Assembly: GCF_020544405.1 (NCBI RefSeq)
Contig: NZ_CP065410.1
Coordinates: 1,860,001 to 1,924,000, forward strand
Length of the DNA: 64,000 bases
Source of the DNA: Pseudomonas sp. IAC-BECa141
GTDB lineage: Bacteria; Pseudomonadota; Gammaproteobacteria; Pseudomonadales; Pseudomonadaceae
Direction: 5' to 3'
Position 1 is the first letter of the stretch. The number at the start of each line of letters is the position of its first letter. A program made the position numbers and the translations under genes. This document shows positions 1 to 8,700 of this stretch, piece by piece. The notes under the pieces are model-generated. The model saw only the letters and a program-made list of their open reading frames with translations. It made no database searches and was not told where the DNA came from.

Positions 1-703
1 GGGTCGGGCTTTCGGGCGGTGGCGATAAGGTTGCCAGTGCAATGAACAGATGCCGGATTTGCCAACTACGCGGATCCCACCCCGGAAAAAACGCCATGAC
101 TTTCTTGCCGTCAGCCTGCGCCGCCACATTCTGACGATACTCGGCGACATTGCTGACAAAGAAGTTCGGGTGACTGAACATCACGAAATCCTGTTCGCGC
201 AGCTCCTGACGATCGGCCAGCAAGGATTTGCCCGGCACATCGAGCAATTTGATCGCCATGCCCCGGGCATCGCGGATGCTGTCGAATTGCGGATAGGCGT
301 TGCCGTTGGACAGGCGCATCGTTGCTTTCCACAGCTTGCCCGGTTCGCTGAATACGCCCTGGCGCAATTCCTGAGCCAGATCCGGCAACACTTGCACATC
401 GGCTTTCACGCAGCCATGGGCCTTGGCATGGGCATCGCGCAGGTAGCGGGTGCTTTCGCGGTGCTGATCGACGATGCGCACGGCGGTCTGGATCACGTCC
501 TGGGTCATGGCGGCTTCGCCGTCCGGAATCTGCTCCAGCGCTGATACCGGACCCCGGTGCTGCCAGGCAAACCACGCGGTGGTCAGGGCCCAGCCGATCA
601 GGCCGATCACCAGCAGGAACAACAGGGTTTTGCCCAGTAACCGTCCCAGCCATAGCCAGAAACGCGCCAGCATCGAAGGTCTTTTAAAGGAATTGAAGAT
701 CAT
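1..703 (-). CDS. Membrane-anchored catalase-like heme protein, C-terminus beyond window
   Basis: Open reading frame from ATG at 703 to the left edge (234 codons visible). The first 40 residues hold a basic start and one hydrophobic helix (FWLWLGRLLGKTLLFLLVIG), so the protein is probably anchored to the inner membrane with its body in the periplasm. Beyond this, FSEPGKLWKATMRLSNGN and SIRDARGMAIKL are the substrate-side and heme-side motifs of the catalase fold, followed by QDFVMFSHPNFF. This is the short catalase-related family often annotated as catalase family protein. Whether it degrades peroxide or is a lipid-hydroperoxide type enzyme cannot be told. Its ATG overlaps the stop of the upstream di-heme cytochrome (ATGA), so the two are translationally coupled and probably work together in periplasmic peroxide or redox chemistry. 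Confidence 0.75.
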   Translation of the reverse strand, partial: MIFNSFKRPSMLARFWLWLGRLLGKTLLFLLVIGLIGWALTTAWFAWQHRGPVSALEQIPDGEAAMTQDVIQTAVRIVDQHRESTRYLRDAHAKAHGCVKADVQVLPDLAQELRQGVFSEPGKLWKATMRLSNGNAYPQFDSIRDARGMAIKLLDVPGKSLLADRQELREQDFVMFSHPNFFVSNVAEYRQNVAAQADGKKVMAFFPGWDPRSWQIRHLFIALATLSPPPESPT

Positions 704-2517
704 GGCAGTTGTGCCTCCAGCGGGCCGCCCAGCACTTTCAGGTATTCGAGCAGCGCCCAACGTTCTTCTGGCTGCAACAGTCGGCCGATCACCCCGTTGC
801 CGCGTTCGCCGGCGCGGAATTCATGGCCACTGTTGTGGTTGCCGGTGATGCGGGTGTCGAACAGGAAACCGTTGGTGAAAGCCTCGGTCCGGTACCCAAG
901 ATGGCGTGGATCGTATTCAAGCGTGCCTTTATAGAAGGTCGTGGCGCGCTCGTCCTGAGGCGACAGCAACTGATAAAGGCTCGGGACCGAGCCGTTGTGC
1001 AGGAACGGGGCCGTGGCCCATACCCCGGCGAGCGGACGGGCCTTGTAGGCGACTTTTTCGCGAACGCCGATCGGCAGCCCGAAGCCATCGAGTTGTGGCT
1101 TCTCGGCAGCGGTAACGCCCGCTTCACGGTACGCACGGTTTTCCACGAAGGCGGTGACGTAAGCCAGTCCCTTGGCCACTGACAACTGGCTGAGGTCCAG
1201 CGGCTCCTTGGGTTTGGGGTGCAACTTCACGTCCATTTGTTCGAGTTCCGCCGGGTTCCATTGCAGAGCGGTCAGGTCGAAACGGTGATTGGCGATGTTG
1301 TTGGCGGCGTTCGGGTCGGTGCCGATAACGTCCACCGGGAGCATGTGCAGGTGTTGCACCCAACGCTCGCCTTCCTGGGTTTGACGCGGGACGTGGCATC
1401 CGGCGCAATTCTCGGCGAACAGGGTTCGCCCCTTGGCTGCCAAGGGTTTGTCGACGACGCCCAGCACCTCTTCAGGCCATGCCGGCGGTTGCAGTTTTTG
1501 CAGGGTTTCTTCGATTTTGTGCAGATCACGCACACGTACGCTGGAGGCATAGCGCTCATCGCCCTGCAGCGGTTGGCCGTTGGCGTCGAAGAAATTCAGA
1601 GTGGCGCCGACACCCAGTGCCTCGCCGATATTGCGTGCCATCGGCTGCTGCGCCGAACCGTTCCACTGCACCCAGTCGAAGGTCCACATGTCCCACAGCT
1701 GCGGGTAATCCACGGGAGCGTTGGCCACGCGGTAATTGCTCGGGGAGATCGCATCGCCGAAGGTCGCGTTGGCGATACGGCCGAAGGCATCGGTGCGGCC
1801 CGGGCCTTCTTCGGTGGGGTAGAGGCCGCGGTGGGTGTCGTTCCACGCCACTTTGATGAAGGTGTTCAGTGAGCTTTTGAAGTCTTTGCGCAGTTGTTCA
1901 TTGCGTGCGTCGTAGTCGTTGCCCAGCACATTGCGGGCGAAGCGCTCGAATTTCCACGGGTTGTAGTAAGTCGAGGTGAGACTGGCAACCAATGCCTGTC
2001 CGAAACTGCCGCCGCGCAATGTAGGAACGCTGGAAGGCAACACGTGTTGGGCCGTGCCCCCGTCGATGCGTATCGCCTGGCCATTGAAATGCAGCTCGCC
2101 GGTGTGGCAGGCCGCGCAAGTGATGTCGAGATATTGCTCGGCGCTGCCGGGATTTTGATGCCGGGCGAAACCTACCGGCAGATTGCCCGGGTTTTCGGGC
2201 GTGGCTTTCTGCTGCGGATCGATCAGAAAACCAAAGCGTGCAAGGTATTCCGGGGAGGCAAAGCGTTGCTGCGAGAACGGCAGCTCCAGCGCTTGAAACC
2301 ATTCGTAACGAAGGCCTTTGACCTGCGTCCCCTGCGGGGTGAAGTAGTAGGTCTGGCGCTCTTGCTCAGTCCACTGGTTCAGGTAGTGCACCTGCTTGGC
2401 GGGCGTCGGGAAGGGCAATTTTGGATTGGCGACGTAATAAAGAACCACCGCCAGGATTAGTCCCAGCAGCACCACGATCAGCGTCAACACACGGTATAAG
2501 AGGCGCAAGATAAACAT
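700..2517 (-). CDS. Membrane-anchored di-heme cytochrome c, peroxidase-like
   Basis: 605 residues. Residues 1-30 are a hydrophobic anchor or uncleaved signal. Two covalent heme sites are visible, CAACH at 134-138 and CAGCH at 371-375, in the spacing seen in the large di-heme cytochrome c peroxidase-related family rather than in the short (about 320-residue) CcpA enzymes. A further motif TAPFLHNGSVPSLYQLL near residue 510 is the conserved segment of the C-terminal heme domain in this superfamily. It therefore likely moves electrons in the periplasm, perhaps to peroxide. It is first in a two-gene unit with the catalase-like gene (4-base overlap). The longer middle region between the hemes is not assignable from sequence alone. 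Confidence 0.8.
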   Translation of the reverse strand: MFILRLLYRVLTLIVVLLGLILAVVLYYVANPKLPFPTPAKQVHYLNQWTEQERQTYYFTPQGTQVKGLRYEWFQALELPFSQQRFASPEYLARFGFLIDPQQKATPENPGNLPVGFARHQNPGSAEQYLDITCAACHTGELHFNGQAIRIDGGTAQHVLPSSVPTLRGGSFGQALVASLTSTYYNPWKFERFARNVLGNDYDARNEQLRKDFKSSLNTFIKVAWNDTHRGLYPTEEGPGRTDAFGRIANATFGDAISPSNYRVANAPVDYPQLWDMWTFDWVQWNGSAQQPMARNIGEALGVGATLNFFDANGQPLQGDERYASSVRVRDLHKIEETLQKLQPPAWPEEVLGVVDKPLAAKGRTLFAENCAGCHVPRQTQEGERWVQHLHMLPVDVIGTDPNAANNIANHRFDLTALQWNPAELEQMDVKLHPKPKEPLDLSQLSVAKGLAYVTAFVENRAYREAGVTAAEKPQLDGFGLPIGVREKVAYKARPLAGVWATAPFLHNGSVPSLYQLLSPQDERATTFYKGTLEYDPRHLGYRTEAFTNGFLFDTRITGNHNSGHEFRAGERGNGVIGRLLQPEERWALLEYLKVLGGPLEAQLP

Positions 2518-2778
2518 CCTTGTCGAGTTGTTGCGCTGTTATGCCTGAGCCAGGCCGTGTGCGGCAAGTGGCCATTACGCCAAGTGTTGTGGGAAGCGGC
2601 ATCAATCACTGTCGGCGAAAGATGACAGAAGCTTCATCGTGCCTTTCGCCAAATGCTTTTTAATCCCTGAACTTATCGGAAGATTCCTGCTCTCATGCCG
2701 GTAGCCATTGGTCGTGGCGGCCTGATAAGCTCGCGGCTTTACTCGATTGCCCTTTCGGCGCATGAACAAGGAAATAGC

Positions 2779-3492
2779 ATGAAACAGCATCGGTTGGCGG
2801 CGGCGGTTGCCTTGGTTAGCCTGGTACTCGCGGGTTGTGATTCGCAGACCAGCGTAGAGCTGAAAACCCCGGCGCAAAAAGCTTCCTACGGTATCGGCCT
2901 GAACATGGGCAAGAGCCTTGCTCAGGAAGGCATGGATGATCTGGACTCCAAAGCGGTAGCCCAGGGCATCGAAGATGCCGTCGGCAAGAAAGAACAGAAG
3001 CTGAAAGATGAAGAACTGGTCGAAGCCTTCGCCGCGCTGCAAAAGCGTGCCGAAGAGCGTATGGCCAAGATGAGTGAAGAGTCGGCAGCCGCCGGCAAGA
3101 AATTCCTCGAAGAAAACGGCAAGAAAGCCGGCGTGACCACCACCGCTTCCGGTCTGCAGTACGAAGTGGTCAAGAAGGCCGACGGCCCACAGCCTAAGCC
3201 TACCGATGTCGTGACCGTTCACTACACCGGCAAGCTGACCAACGGCACCGTTTTCGACAGCTCCGTCGAACGCGGCAGCCCGATCGATCTGCCGGTCAGC
3301 GGTGTGATCCCGGGTTGGGTCGAAGGCCTGCAACTGATGCACGTTGGCGAGAAGTACAAGCTGTACATCCCTAGCGATCTGGCTTACGGCGCACAATCGC
3401 CAAGCCCGGCAATCCCGGCCAACTCGGTTCTGGTTTTCGACCTGGAACTGCTGGGTATCAAGGATCCAGCCAAAGAAGACGCCGCCAAGTAA
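2779..3492 (+). CDS. FKBP-type peptidyl-prolyl isomerase, lipoprotein
   Basis: 237 residues from ATG 2779, chosen over an upstream in-frame start at 2695 because it has the purine-rich AAGGAAAT in front and begins a proper lipoprotein signal. The lipobox is LAGC with Cys20, so the protein is lipidated. Residues about 30-130 form the helical dimerisation arm (KASYGIGLNMGKSLAQEG), and about 140-232 the FKBP domain with VTVHYTGKLTNGTVFDSS, GVIPGWVEGLQLM and IPSDLAYG. This is the FkpA/Mip/FklB architecture: a periplasmic or outer-membrane folding helper that isomerises proline bonds. It is monocistronic, followed by a hairpin terminator. Confidence 0.9.
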   Translation: MKQHRLAAAVALVSLVLAGCDSQTSVELKTPAQKASYGIGLNMGKSLAQEGMDDLDSKAVAQGIEDAVGKKEQKLKDEELVEAFAALQKRAEERMAKMSEESAAAGKKFLEENGKKAGVTTTASGLQYEVVKKADGPQPKPTDVVTVHYTGKLTNGTVFDSSVERGSPIDLPVSGVIPGWVEGLQLMHVGEKYKLYIPSDLAYGAQSPSPAIPANSVLVFDLELLGIKDPAKEDAAK

Positions 3493-3508
3493 TCTGCGTC
3501 GGTTTCAA

Positions 3509-3540
3509 CAACAACGCCTCGCTTATGCGGGGCGTTGTTG
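3509..3540 (+). terminator. Hairpin terminator after the FKBP gene
   Basis: Perfect 10-bp stem CAACAACGCC / GGCGTTGTTG with a 12-base loop, 17 bases after the FKBP stop. The T tract after it is weak. Confidence 0.6.
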
Positions 3541-3741
3541 CATCTGGACGATGGTCAGCGTAAACAGACCGAACCGATGCCGGTCCTGGCAGTCCTAGAC
3601 TTTAAGGTTGCCGCGCTAGACGTCTGGAGCCGCCAAGTCAATGAAATATTGGGATTTTTTATGTGAGTAAAAAACGCCCGATCTGAGCGCAACCCTTATG
3701 AAACGGGGCTCTCAGCGCTTAAATGCAGCTCTGTTCACAAG

Positions 3742-3766
3742 GTTATCCACAATTTGTGTGGATAAC
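3742..3766. promoter_or_regulatory. Two convergent consensus DnaA boxes (10-bp palindrome)
   Basis: TTATCCACA at 3743-3751 faces TGTGGATAA at 3757-3765, giving a perfect palindrome GTTATCCACA-N5-TGTGGATAAC. Both arms are exact matches to the consensus DnaA box. It ends 20 bases before the DUF1232 gene and so overlaps its leader or promoter. The simplest reading is a DnaA-responsive operator, but another factor using the same palindrome is possible. Confidence 0.55.
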
Positions 3767-3785
3767 ATTTCAACGGGAGAAATAA

Positions 3786-4241
3786 ATGAAAGCGCCATGG
3801 AATTTCGCCCGATTCCTTCCTCTGGCCGGACGATTGCTGGCGCGAGGCCGCTTGCCGACCCTGTTGTTTGCCGTGGCCAGCAAAGGCGCCGCGCAAGGCA
3901 ATCGCCTCGGCAAGCTGAAGGATGATTTGCGTCTGTTGCAGGCACTGTGCCTGGCCTATTGGCGCGGCGAGTACCGCGCAATCAGCGCCAAGGCGATCGT
4001 ATCGGTGGTTGCCGGTCTGATGTATTTCCTCAGTCCGGTCGATGCAATTCCCGATTTCATTCCCATGTTCGGCATGCTTGATGACATCGCCGTCCTCGCC
4101 TGGCTGATGAAAACCCTCGACGATGAACTGAATGCTTTCCGCCTGTGGCGTCAGCGCCAGACGCCGGAAAAGCTTAGAGTGGTCGAGCGCCTGCCCGATA
4201 CCCCCGAGCAACTTCAGCTTCAGGGCCCGAAAAAGTCCTGA
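3786..4241 (+). CDS. YkvA-like DUF1232 membrane protein
   Basis: 151 residues; the ATG is preceded by GGGAGAAATA. The DUF1232 signature is present at about residues 68-115: AIVSVVAGLMYFLSPVDAIPD followed by FIPMFGMLDDIAVLAWLMK, a short hydrophobic hairpin with the conserved SPVD-IPD-DD residues. The N-terminus is basic and the C-terminus hydrophilic. The family is widespread, and its molecular role is not established. The gene stands alone between the FKBP gene and the XRE operon, directly behind the DnaA-box palindrome. Confidence 0.8.
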   Translation: MKAPWNFARFLPLAGRLLARGRLPTLLFAVASKGAAQGNRLGKLKDDLRLLQALCLAYWRGEYRAISAKAIVSVVAGLMYFLSPVDAIPDFIPMFGMLDDIAVLAWLMKTLDDELNAFRLWRQRQTPEKLRVVERLPDTPEQLQLQGPKKS

Positions 4242-4355
4242 ATTGCGACAGCCTCTTATTCAGATAGATACCCCCCACGACCTTGGCCGCTGTTAGGATT
4301 ACACTTCTAGGGAAAAGTGCCGACTCGCTAAGTGTTGTTGTCCTACGGGGTAGTC

Positions 4356-4697
4356 ATGGATATTCAGATAATTGCACGCGATGGCGAACCCGAATATGCG
4401 GTTCTGCCATGGGCTCAGTATCAGGCTCTACTGAAAGCAGCAGGCATTAACGAAGCACCGTCGCAACCGGCTCCAGCGCCGCTTGCGGCAACCCCGGACC
4501 CGATTCTTCCAGGTCTGGATCAGTTACGCAGTTTGCGCGAAGGGAAGGGCATCGCCATCGAGGCGCTGGCCCGCACGGTAGGCATCAGCCCGTCTTACCT
4601 GGCCATGATTGAAAGTGGCGAGCGTCTGCCCGACGCCGCGATTCGCCGCAGCCTGGCCTGGGAGTTGACGGTGCCAGGGTGGAGGGAACAATCGTGA
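4356..4697 (+). CDS. XRE-type helix-turn-helix regulator
   Basis: 113 residues from ATG 4356 (CGGGG upstream); an earlier GTG in frame at 4332 has no ribosome site. Residues 1-35 (IIARDGEPEYAVLPWAQYQAL) resemble the N-terminal dimerisation strand of Phd/HigA-like antitoxins. Residues about 56-110 are the Cro/C1 helix-turn-helix (LRSLREGKGIAIEALARTVG then ISPSYLAMIESGERLP). It heads a compact three-gene unit, with its stop overlapping the next start (GTGA). Whether it represses its own operon or acts elsewhere is not visible. No toxin-like partner is recognisable. Confidence 0.75.
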   Translation: MDIQIIARDGEPEYAVLPWAQYQALLKAAGINEAPSQPAPAPLAATPDPILPGLDQLRSLREGKGIAIEALARTVGISPSYLAMIESGERLPDAAIRRSLAWELTVPGWREQS

Positions 4698-5065
4698 GCG
4701 TACGCATCAGTCGTCAACATTGGGACGGATTGCTGGGGGAACTGGATCAGGCGCGCAGGCAGCGCCATCTTTTGACTTATCGAGCCTTGCTCGAACGCCT
4801 GCAACTGCCCACGCCGGCCATGCAGACATTGACCGCTGCACTGGAGCATCTCGCGGCACTGGACGCGAAAGCCGAACAGCCGTTGCGCAGCTCGCTGGTG
4901 ATCAGCCAGGGTGCCAGTCGCCTGCCACGCACCGGTTTCTTTGAATGTGTCGAGCGCCTGGGGCGTTTTTCCGGGCCGTCCGACGGTGTCGCCGCCGCCT
5001 CCTGGCATGCTTCGGAAGTGGTGCGGGTCTTTGAGTACGAGTACCCGGAATCGGCGGAGGCCTGA
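4694..5065 (+). CDS. Conserved hypothetical protein, second gene of XRE operon
   Basis: 123 residues. GTG 4694 is chosen because it overlaps the preceding TGA (GTGA) and has GGAGGGA 8 bases before it. The protein is soluble and mostly helical by composition (DQARRQRHLLTYRALLERLQ, then PTPAMQTLTAALEHLAALDA). The last part, SGPSDGVAAASWHASEVVRV, ends in an acidic tail. I do not recognise a family. Its place between an XRE regulator and a Sel1 protein, with overlapping or touching ends, shows co-translation with both. Confidence 0.65.
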   Translation: MSVRISRQHWDGLLGELDQARRQRHLLTYRALLERLQLPTPAMQTLTAALEHLAALDAKAEQPLRSSLVISQGASRLPRTGFFECVERLGRFSGPSDGVAAASWHASEVVRVFEYEYPESAEA

Positions 5066-5473
5066 GTGTTTTTACGACTCAAGGCGCGGGCCAGTTACTG
5101 GCTGGCCCGCAGGCTGTTTCACTGGGCGTGGTTTGTCCGTCAGCCCCGCGGCTGGCGCTGGCTCGAAGGGCAGTTTGCGCGCATGGCCAATCTGGGCGAT
5201 GTCGGCGCGCAAAGTTTTTACGGGCACATCCTGACGTTTCGCGGGGTTGGCCTGGGCGCACGTGAGGAAGGTGTACGTTTGTTGCGACTGGCGGCGCTGG
5301 CCGGGGATGGCAAAGCGGCATATCAAGTCGGTGTCATCAGTCTTGCAGGTACGCCGAGCAAAGCGCCAGATCCTTCGGAAGCCGCTCGCTGGTGGACCAT
5401 GGCCGCGAAGGCCGGGCATCCGTTGGCCGAGCTCAAGTTGAAAGAGCTGGCCGGCCGAGACGCTTTTAAATAA
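5066..5473 (+). CDS. Sel1-like repeat protein
   Basis: 135 residues starting at GTG 5066, directly after the TGA of the previous gene. Residues about 35-130 contain three Sel1/TPR-like helical hairpins, the clearest being GVRLLRLAALAGDGKAAYQV and EAARWWTMAAKAGHPLAELK. Such solenoids bind other proteins. No signal peptide is evident; the N-terminus is basic and aromatic. Last gene of the operon, followed by a strong terminator. Confidence 0.75.
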   Translation: MFLRLKARASYWLARRLFHWAWFVRQPRGWRWLEGQFARMANLGDVGAQSFYGHILTFRGVGLGAREEGVRLLRLAALAGDGKAAYQVGVISLAGTPSKAPDPSEAARWWTMAAKAGHPLAELKLKELAGRDAFK

Positions 5474-5493
5474 GCAAATCATCTGTTCCGTGA

Positions 5494-5526
5494 ACGGGGC
5501 GTGAGGTAAACCTCCCGCCCCGTTTT
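5494..5526 (+). terminator. Rho-independent terminator of the XRE-Sel1 operon
   Basis: Stem ACGGGGCG...CGCCCCGT with a GAGG/CCTC inner helix, followed by TTTTT. Confidence 0.85.
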
Positions 5527-5652
5527 TGCGTCTGCCGTGCGATAAAAAATCAGTTACAGACTTCTCCTACATCCTCCGCCTACTCGCCTGACTTCTTTTC
5601 TGTTTGATCCCCCGCAAAGTCCCTCGCCTGATTTTTGCGCGAGGGAACGCAT

Positions 5653-5700
5653 ATGTTCGACCCGGTTTTTCGTTTCGCCATGCGCATGGGATTGCGCTGA
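5653..5700 (+). CDS. Possible 15-codon leader peptide upstream of Rhs
   Basis: ATG at 5653 with GAGGG 8 bases upstream gives MFDPVFRFAMRMGLR and a TGA at 5698-5700 whose A is the first base of the Rhs ATG (TGATG). The ribosome site of this mini-ORF is better than that of the Rhs gene itself, so translation of the large gene may depend on coupling from it. It is too short to support a function of its own and could be chance. Confidence 0.3.
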   Translation: MFDPVFRFAMRMGLR

Positions 5701-8700
5701 TGGATGCCGTCACCCGCATCGAGCAAGAACTCGACAGCTTTCCCCGCACTCTCGATCTCTATCGCGAACAACTGAAGCACTGGCTCAGTCGCTCGGCAGA
5801 TGGTGTCAGTCATGCGGCCGATCTGCCGTCGCTGATGGGAATGGAGCGGATCATCCGTTTCGGCGAGCACAGCACGGCGGTCGCGATTGACGACAACCGT
5901 TTCTCTTCTGCGGTCGTGCAATGCCCGGAATCCGGGCCGGTGGAGATCGAGAGCAAGTTCGAGTCGGTATACGACATTCCATTGGGCGGCATCGTAGTCG
6001 ATGTGGTAGCGATGGACGGTGGCGAGGTCAACTCCGTCACCCTCGATGCTCAAGGCAAGGGTGTGTTTACCGGTGAAGCAGGCAAGTTCTACCGGGTGGT
6101 GGTGCACAGCGAGGCCAGCGAGCAGCAGATTGATGCACTTTTCGAGTCCTACGACGGCCTGAGTCGGCAGCTGGATGGCTGGCTGCGCAGCGAGTGGCAA
6201 GGATTCAAGCCGCAGTGGTCGCAGTCGGTGGTGACGGCGGCGGGCAACGGCATGCTCGCCGGGAGCTGGGCGGCGATCGAGGGGGTGTGGGACAGCATCG
6301 GGTTGTTGTCGGAAATTCTCAAGGACCCCGGAAAGTTTGCCGAGCGGTTGGGCAGTGGCGCCGCACAGCTGATTGCGCTGGCAGAAACAGCGCCTGAAAT
6401 GATGGAGAAGCTTCAGTTACTGGTCAGTGACGAGGCGGCGCTGTGTTTGTTGCTGCGTACTGCGAGCCTCTGGCTGGAAATGTTGCCCGGCACTGAAATC
6501 GCCGGGAAAACCGCCGAGGTAGTGTCGATGGTAGTGGTGCAACTGCTGATCGATGTGTTGATCGGCGTTGTGCTGACTTTTGTTGGCGCCGGGGCAGGGA
6601 TCGCTTATCTGACCTTGCGTCTGGCGGAGCGTGGCGCTCAGTTGTTGTCGGCGGTGACGCGACTGGTGAAGGCGATGTTCGGCATCGTCAGCACCTTTAT
6701 CGGTTATGTGAACCACTACAAGTCCGTCGCCGCAAGGGGCATCGCCGCCGGGGTGAAAAAGGGTCGCATGCAATTGCGCTGGGATGCCCGGCGTAATGCT
6801 TCCCTGAAAAAAGACGAGCAGCACGACGACACGCCGGATCAGGCGAAAAATCCCAACGGCGACAGCGCCGATTGTGCGCCGCTGACCTGCACCAACGGCT
6901 GTCCGGTGTCGATGGTCACCGGGGAAGAACTGCTGACGTTGACTGACGGTGTACTCGATGGGCTGTTGCCGTTCGAGTTCCGCCGCTTGTATCGCAGCAG
7001 TGCGGCCGAGATCGATGCTGGATTGGGGTTTGGCTGGAGCCATTCGCTGGCGCATCGATTGGAGGTTGATGGCGCGGCGGTGGTCTGGGTCGACCATGAA
7101 AACCGGCGCACGCAGTTTCCGTTGCCGAGCGTTGAGCGGCCGGCGATTCACAACAGTCTGTCGCGGGCGGCGATCTTTCTCGGGGATGAACCGGAAGAGC
7201 TGATCGTTGCGCTGGCGGGTGAGGCCGCGCGGTTTTATCACTTTCGGGTTGGGCGTCTGACCGCCATCAGCGATGCGTACGGCAATCGTCTGACGGTGCA
7301 TCGGGATCTTTCCGACCGGATTCAGCGCCTGGATAACGGGGCCGGTCGGTCGTTGTTGCTGCGCTATGAGCGGGCGCATCTGGTCGCGGTCGATTATCAG
7401 GTCTGGCGCGAGGCGGCCTGGCGTACCGAGCAGACGCTGGCCAGTTACCGCTTTGATGCCCGCCATCGATTGATCGAGGCGATCAACGCGGTCGGCGAAA
7501 GCGAGCGTTACGACTACGACGACCGGCACGTCATCCTGCAACGGCAACTGGCTGGCGGTGCGAGCTTCTTCTGGGCATGGGAGCGGTCCGGCAAGGCGGC
7601 GCGTTGCGTGCGGCACTGGGCGTCGTTTTCGCAGATGGACACGCGTTACGTGTGGGATGACGCCGGCAGCGTCACCGTGCATTACGTCGATGGGACTGAA
7701 GAAACTTACGTCCACGACGACACGGCGCGGCTGGTGCGTCAGGTGTCGGCGGACGGGGGCGAGCAGCTCAAGGCCTACGATTCGGCGGGCCGGCTGGTTG
7801 CCGAGCAGGATGCGCTGGGCGCGGTCACCGAGTACCGCTACGACGATGCCGGACGGCTGATCGCGCTGATTCCGCCGGACGATGCACCGACGTCCTACGA
7901 GTACCGCAACGGTTTCCTGCACAGCCGTTCACGCGGCGATGCCGTTTGGACGTACCGGCGCAATGCTCAGGGTGACGTCACCGAGGCGGTCGATCCCGAC
8001 GGTCATGTCACCCATTACCACTTTGACGCGCAGGGGCGGTTGCGGTCGATCCGTTATCCGGACAGCGGTCGCCATGTGTTCGTCTGGAACGACCTCGGGC
8101 AACTGGTCGAGGAAAGTCTGCCGGACGGCGGGGTTCGGAAGTTTTCCTACGACGCCTTGGGGCGGCGGACGACGGTTCAGGACGAGCATGGTGCGGTCAC
8201 TCGCCACGCCTGGGACGCCGTTGGCCGGCTGATCCAGACGACGCTGCCTACCGGAGCCACCCGCGCCTGGTCCTACAGCGCCTATGGCCAGATCACCGCC
8301 GAACGCGATGAACAGGGGCGCATCACCCGTTACGAGTATGACGACGACCTGCACCTGGTCAGCCGCCGGATCAACCCGGACGGTACACGAGTGCAGTACC
8401 GCTACGACCATGCGCAGCTGCTGCTCACGGAAATCGAGAACGAGTCCGGCGAAAAGTACCGGCTGGACTACACGCCGACCGGACTGATCCGACAGGAAAC
8501 CGGCTTCGATGGGCGGCGCACCGCGTACGTCTATGACCGCAACGGCCATCTGCTGGAAAAGACCGAGTTTGGCGACGACGGCTCGACGCTGGTCACCATT
8601 TACCAACGCGACAGCGCCGGACGTCTGCTGCTCAAGACCCTGCCGGACGGGGTCGAGGTCAGCTATCGCTATGACCGCTTAGGCCGTCTGGTCGGGGTGG

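Noticed and set aside
6417..7922. 501-codon open frame antisense to Rhs
   Set aside because: Opposite the YD-repeat core. The repeats generate open antisense frames.
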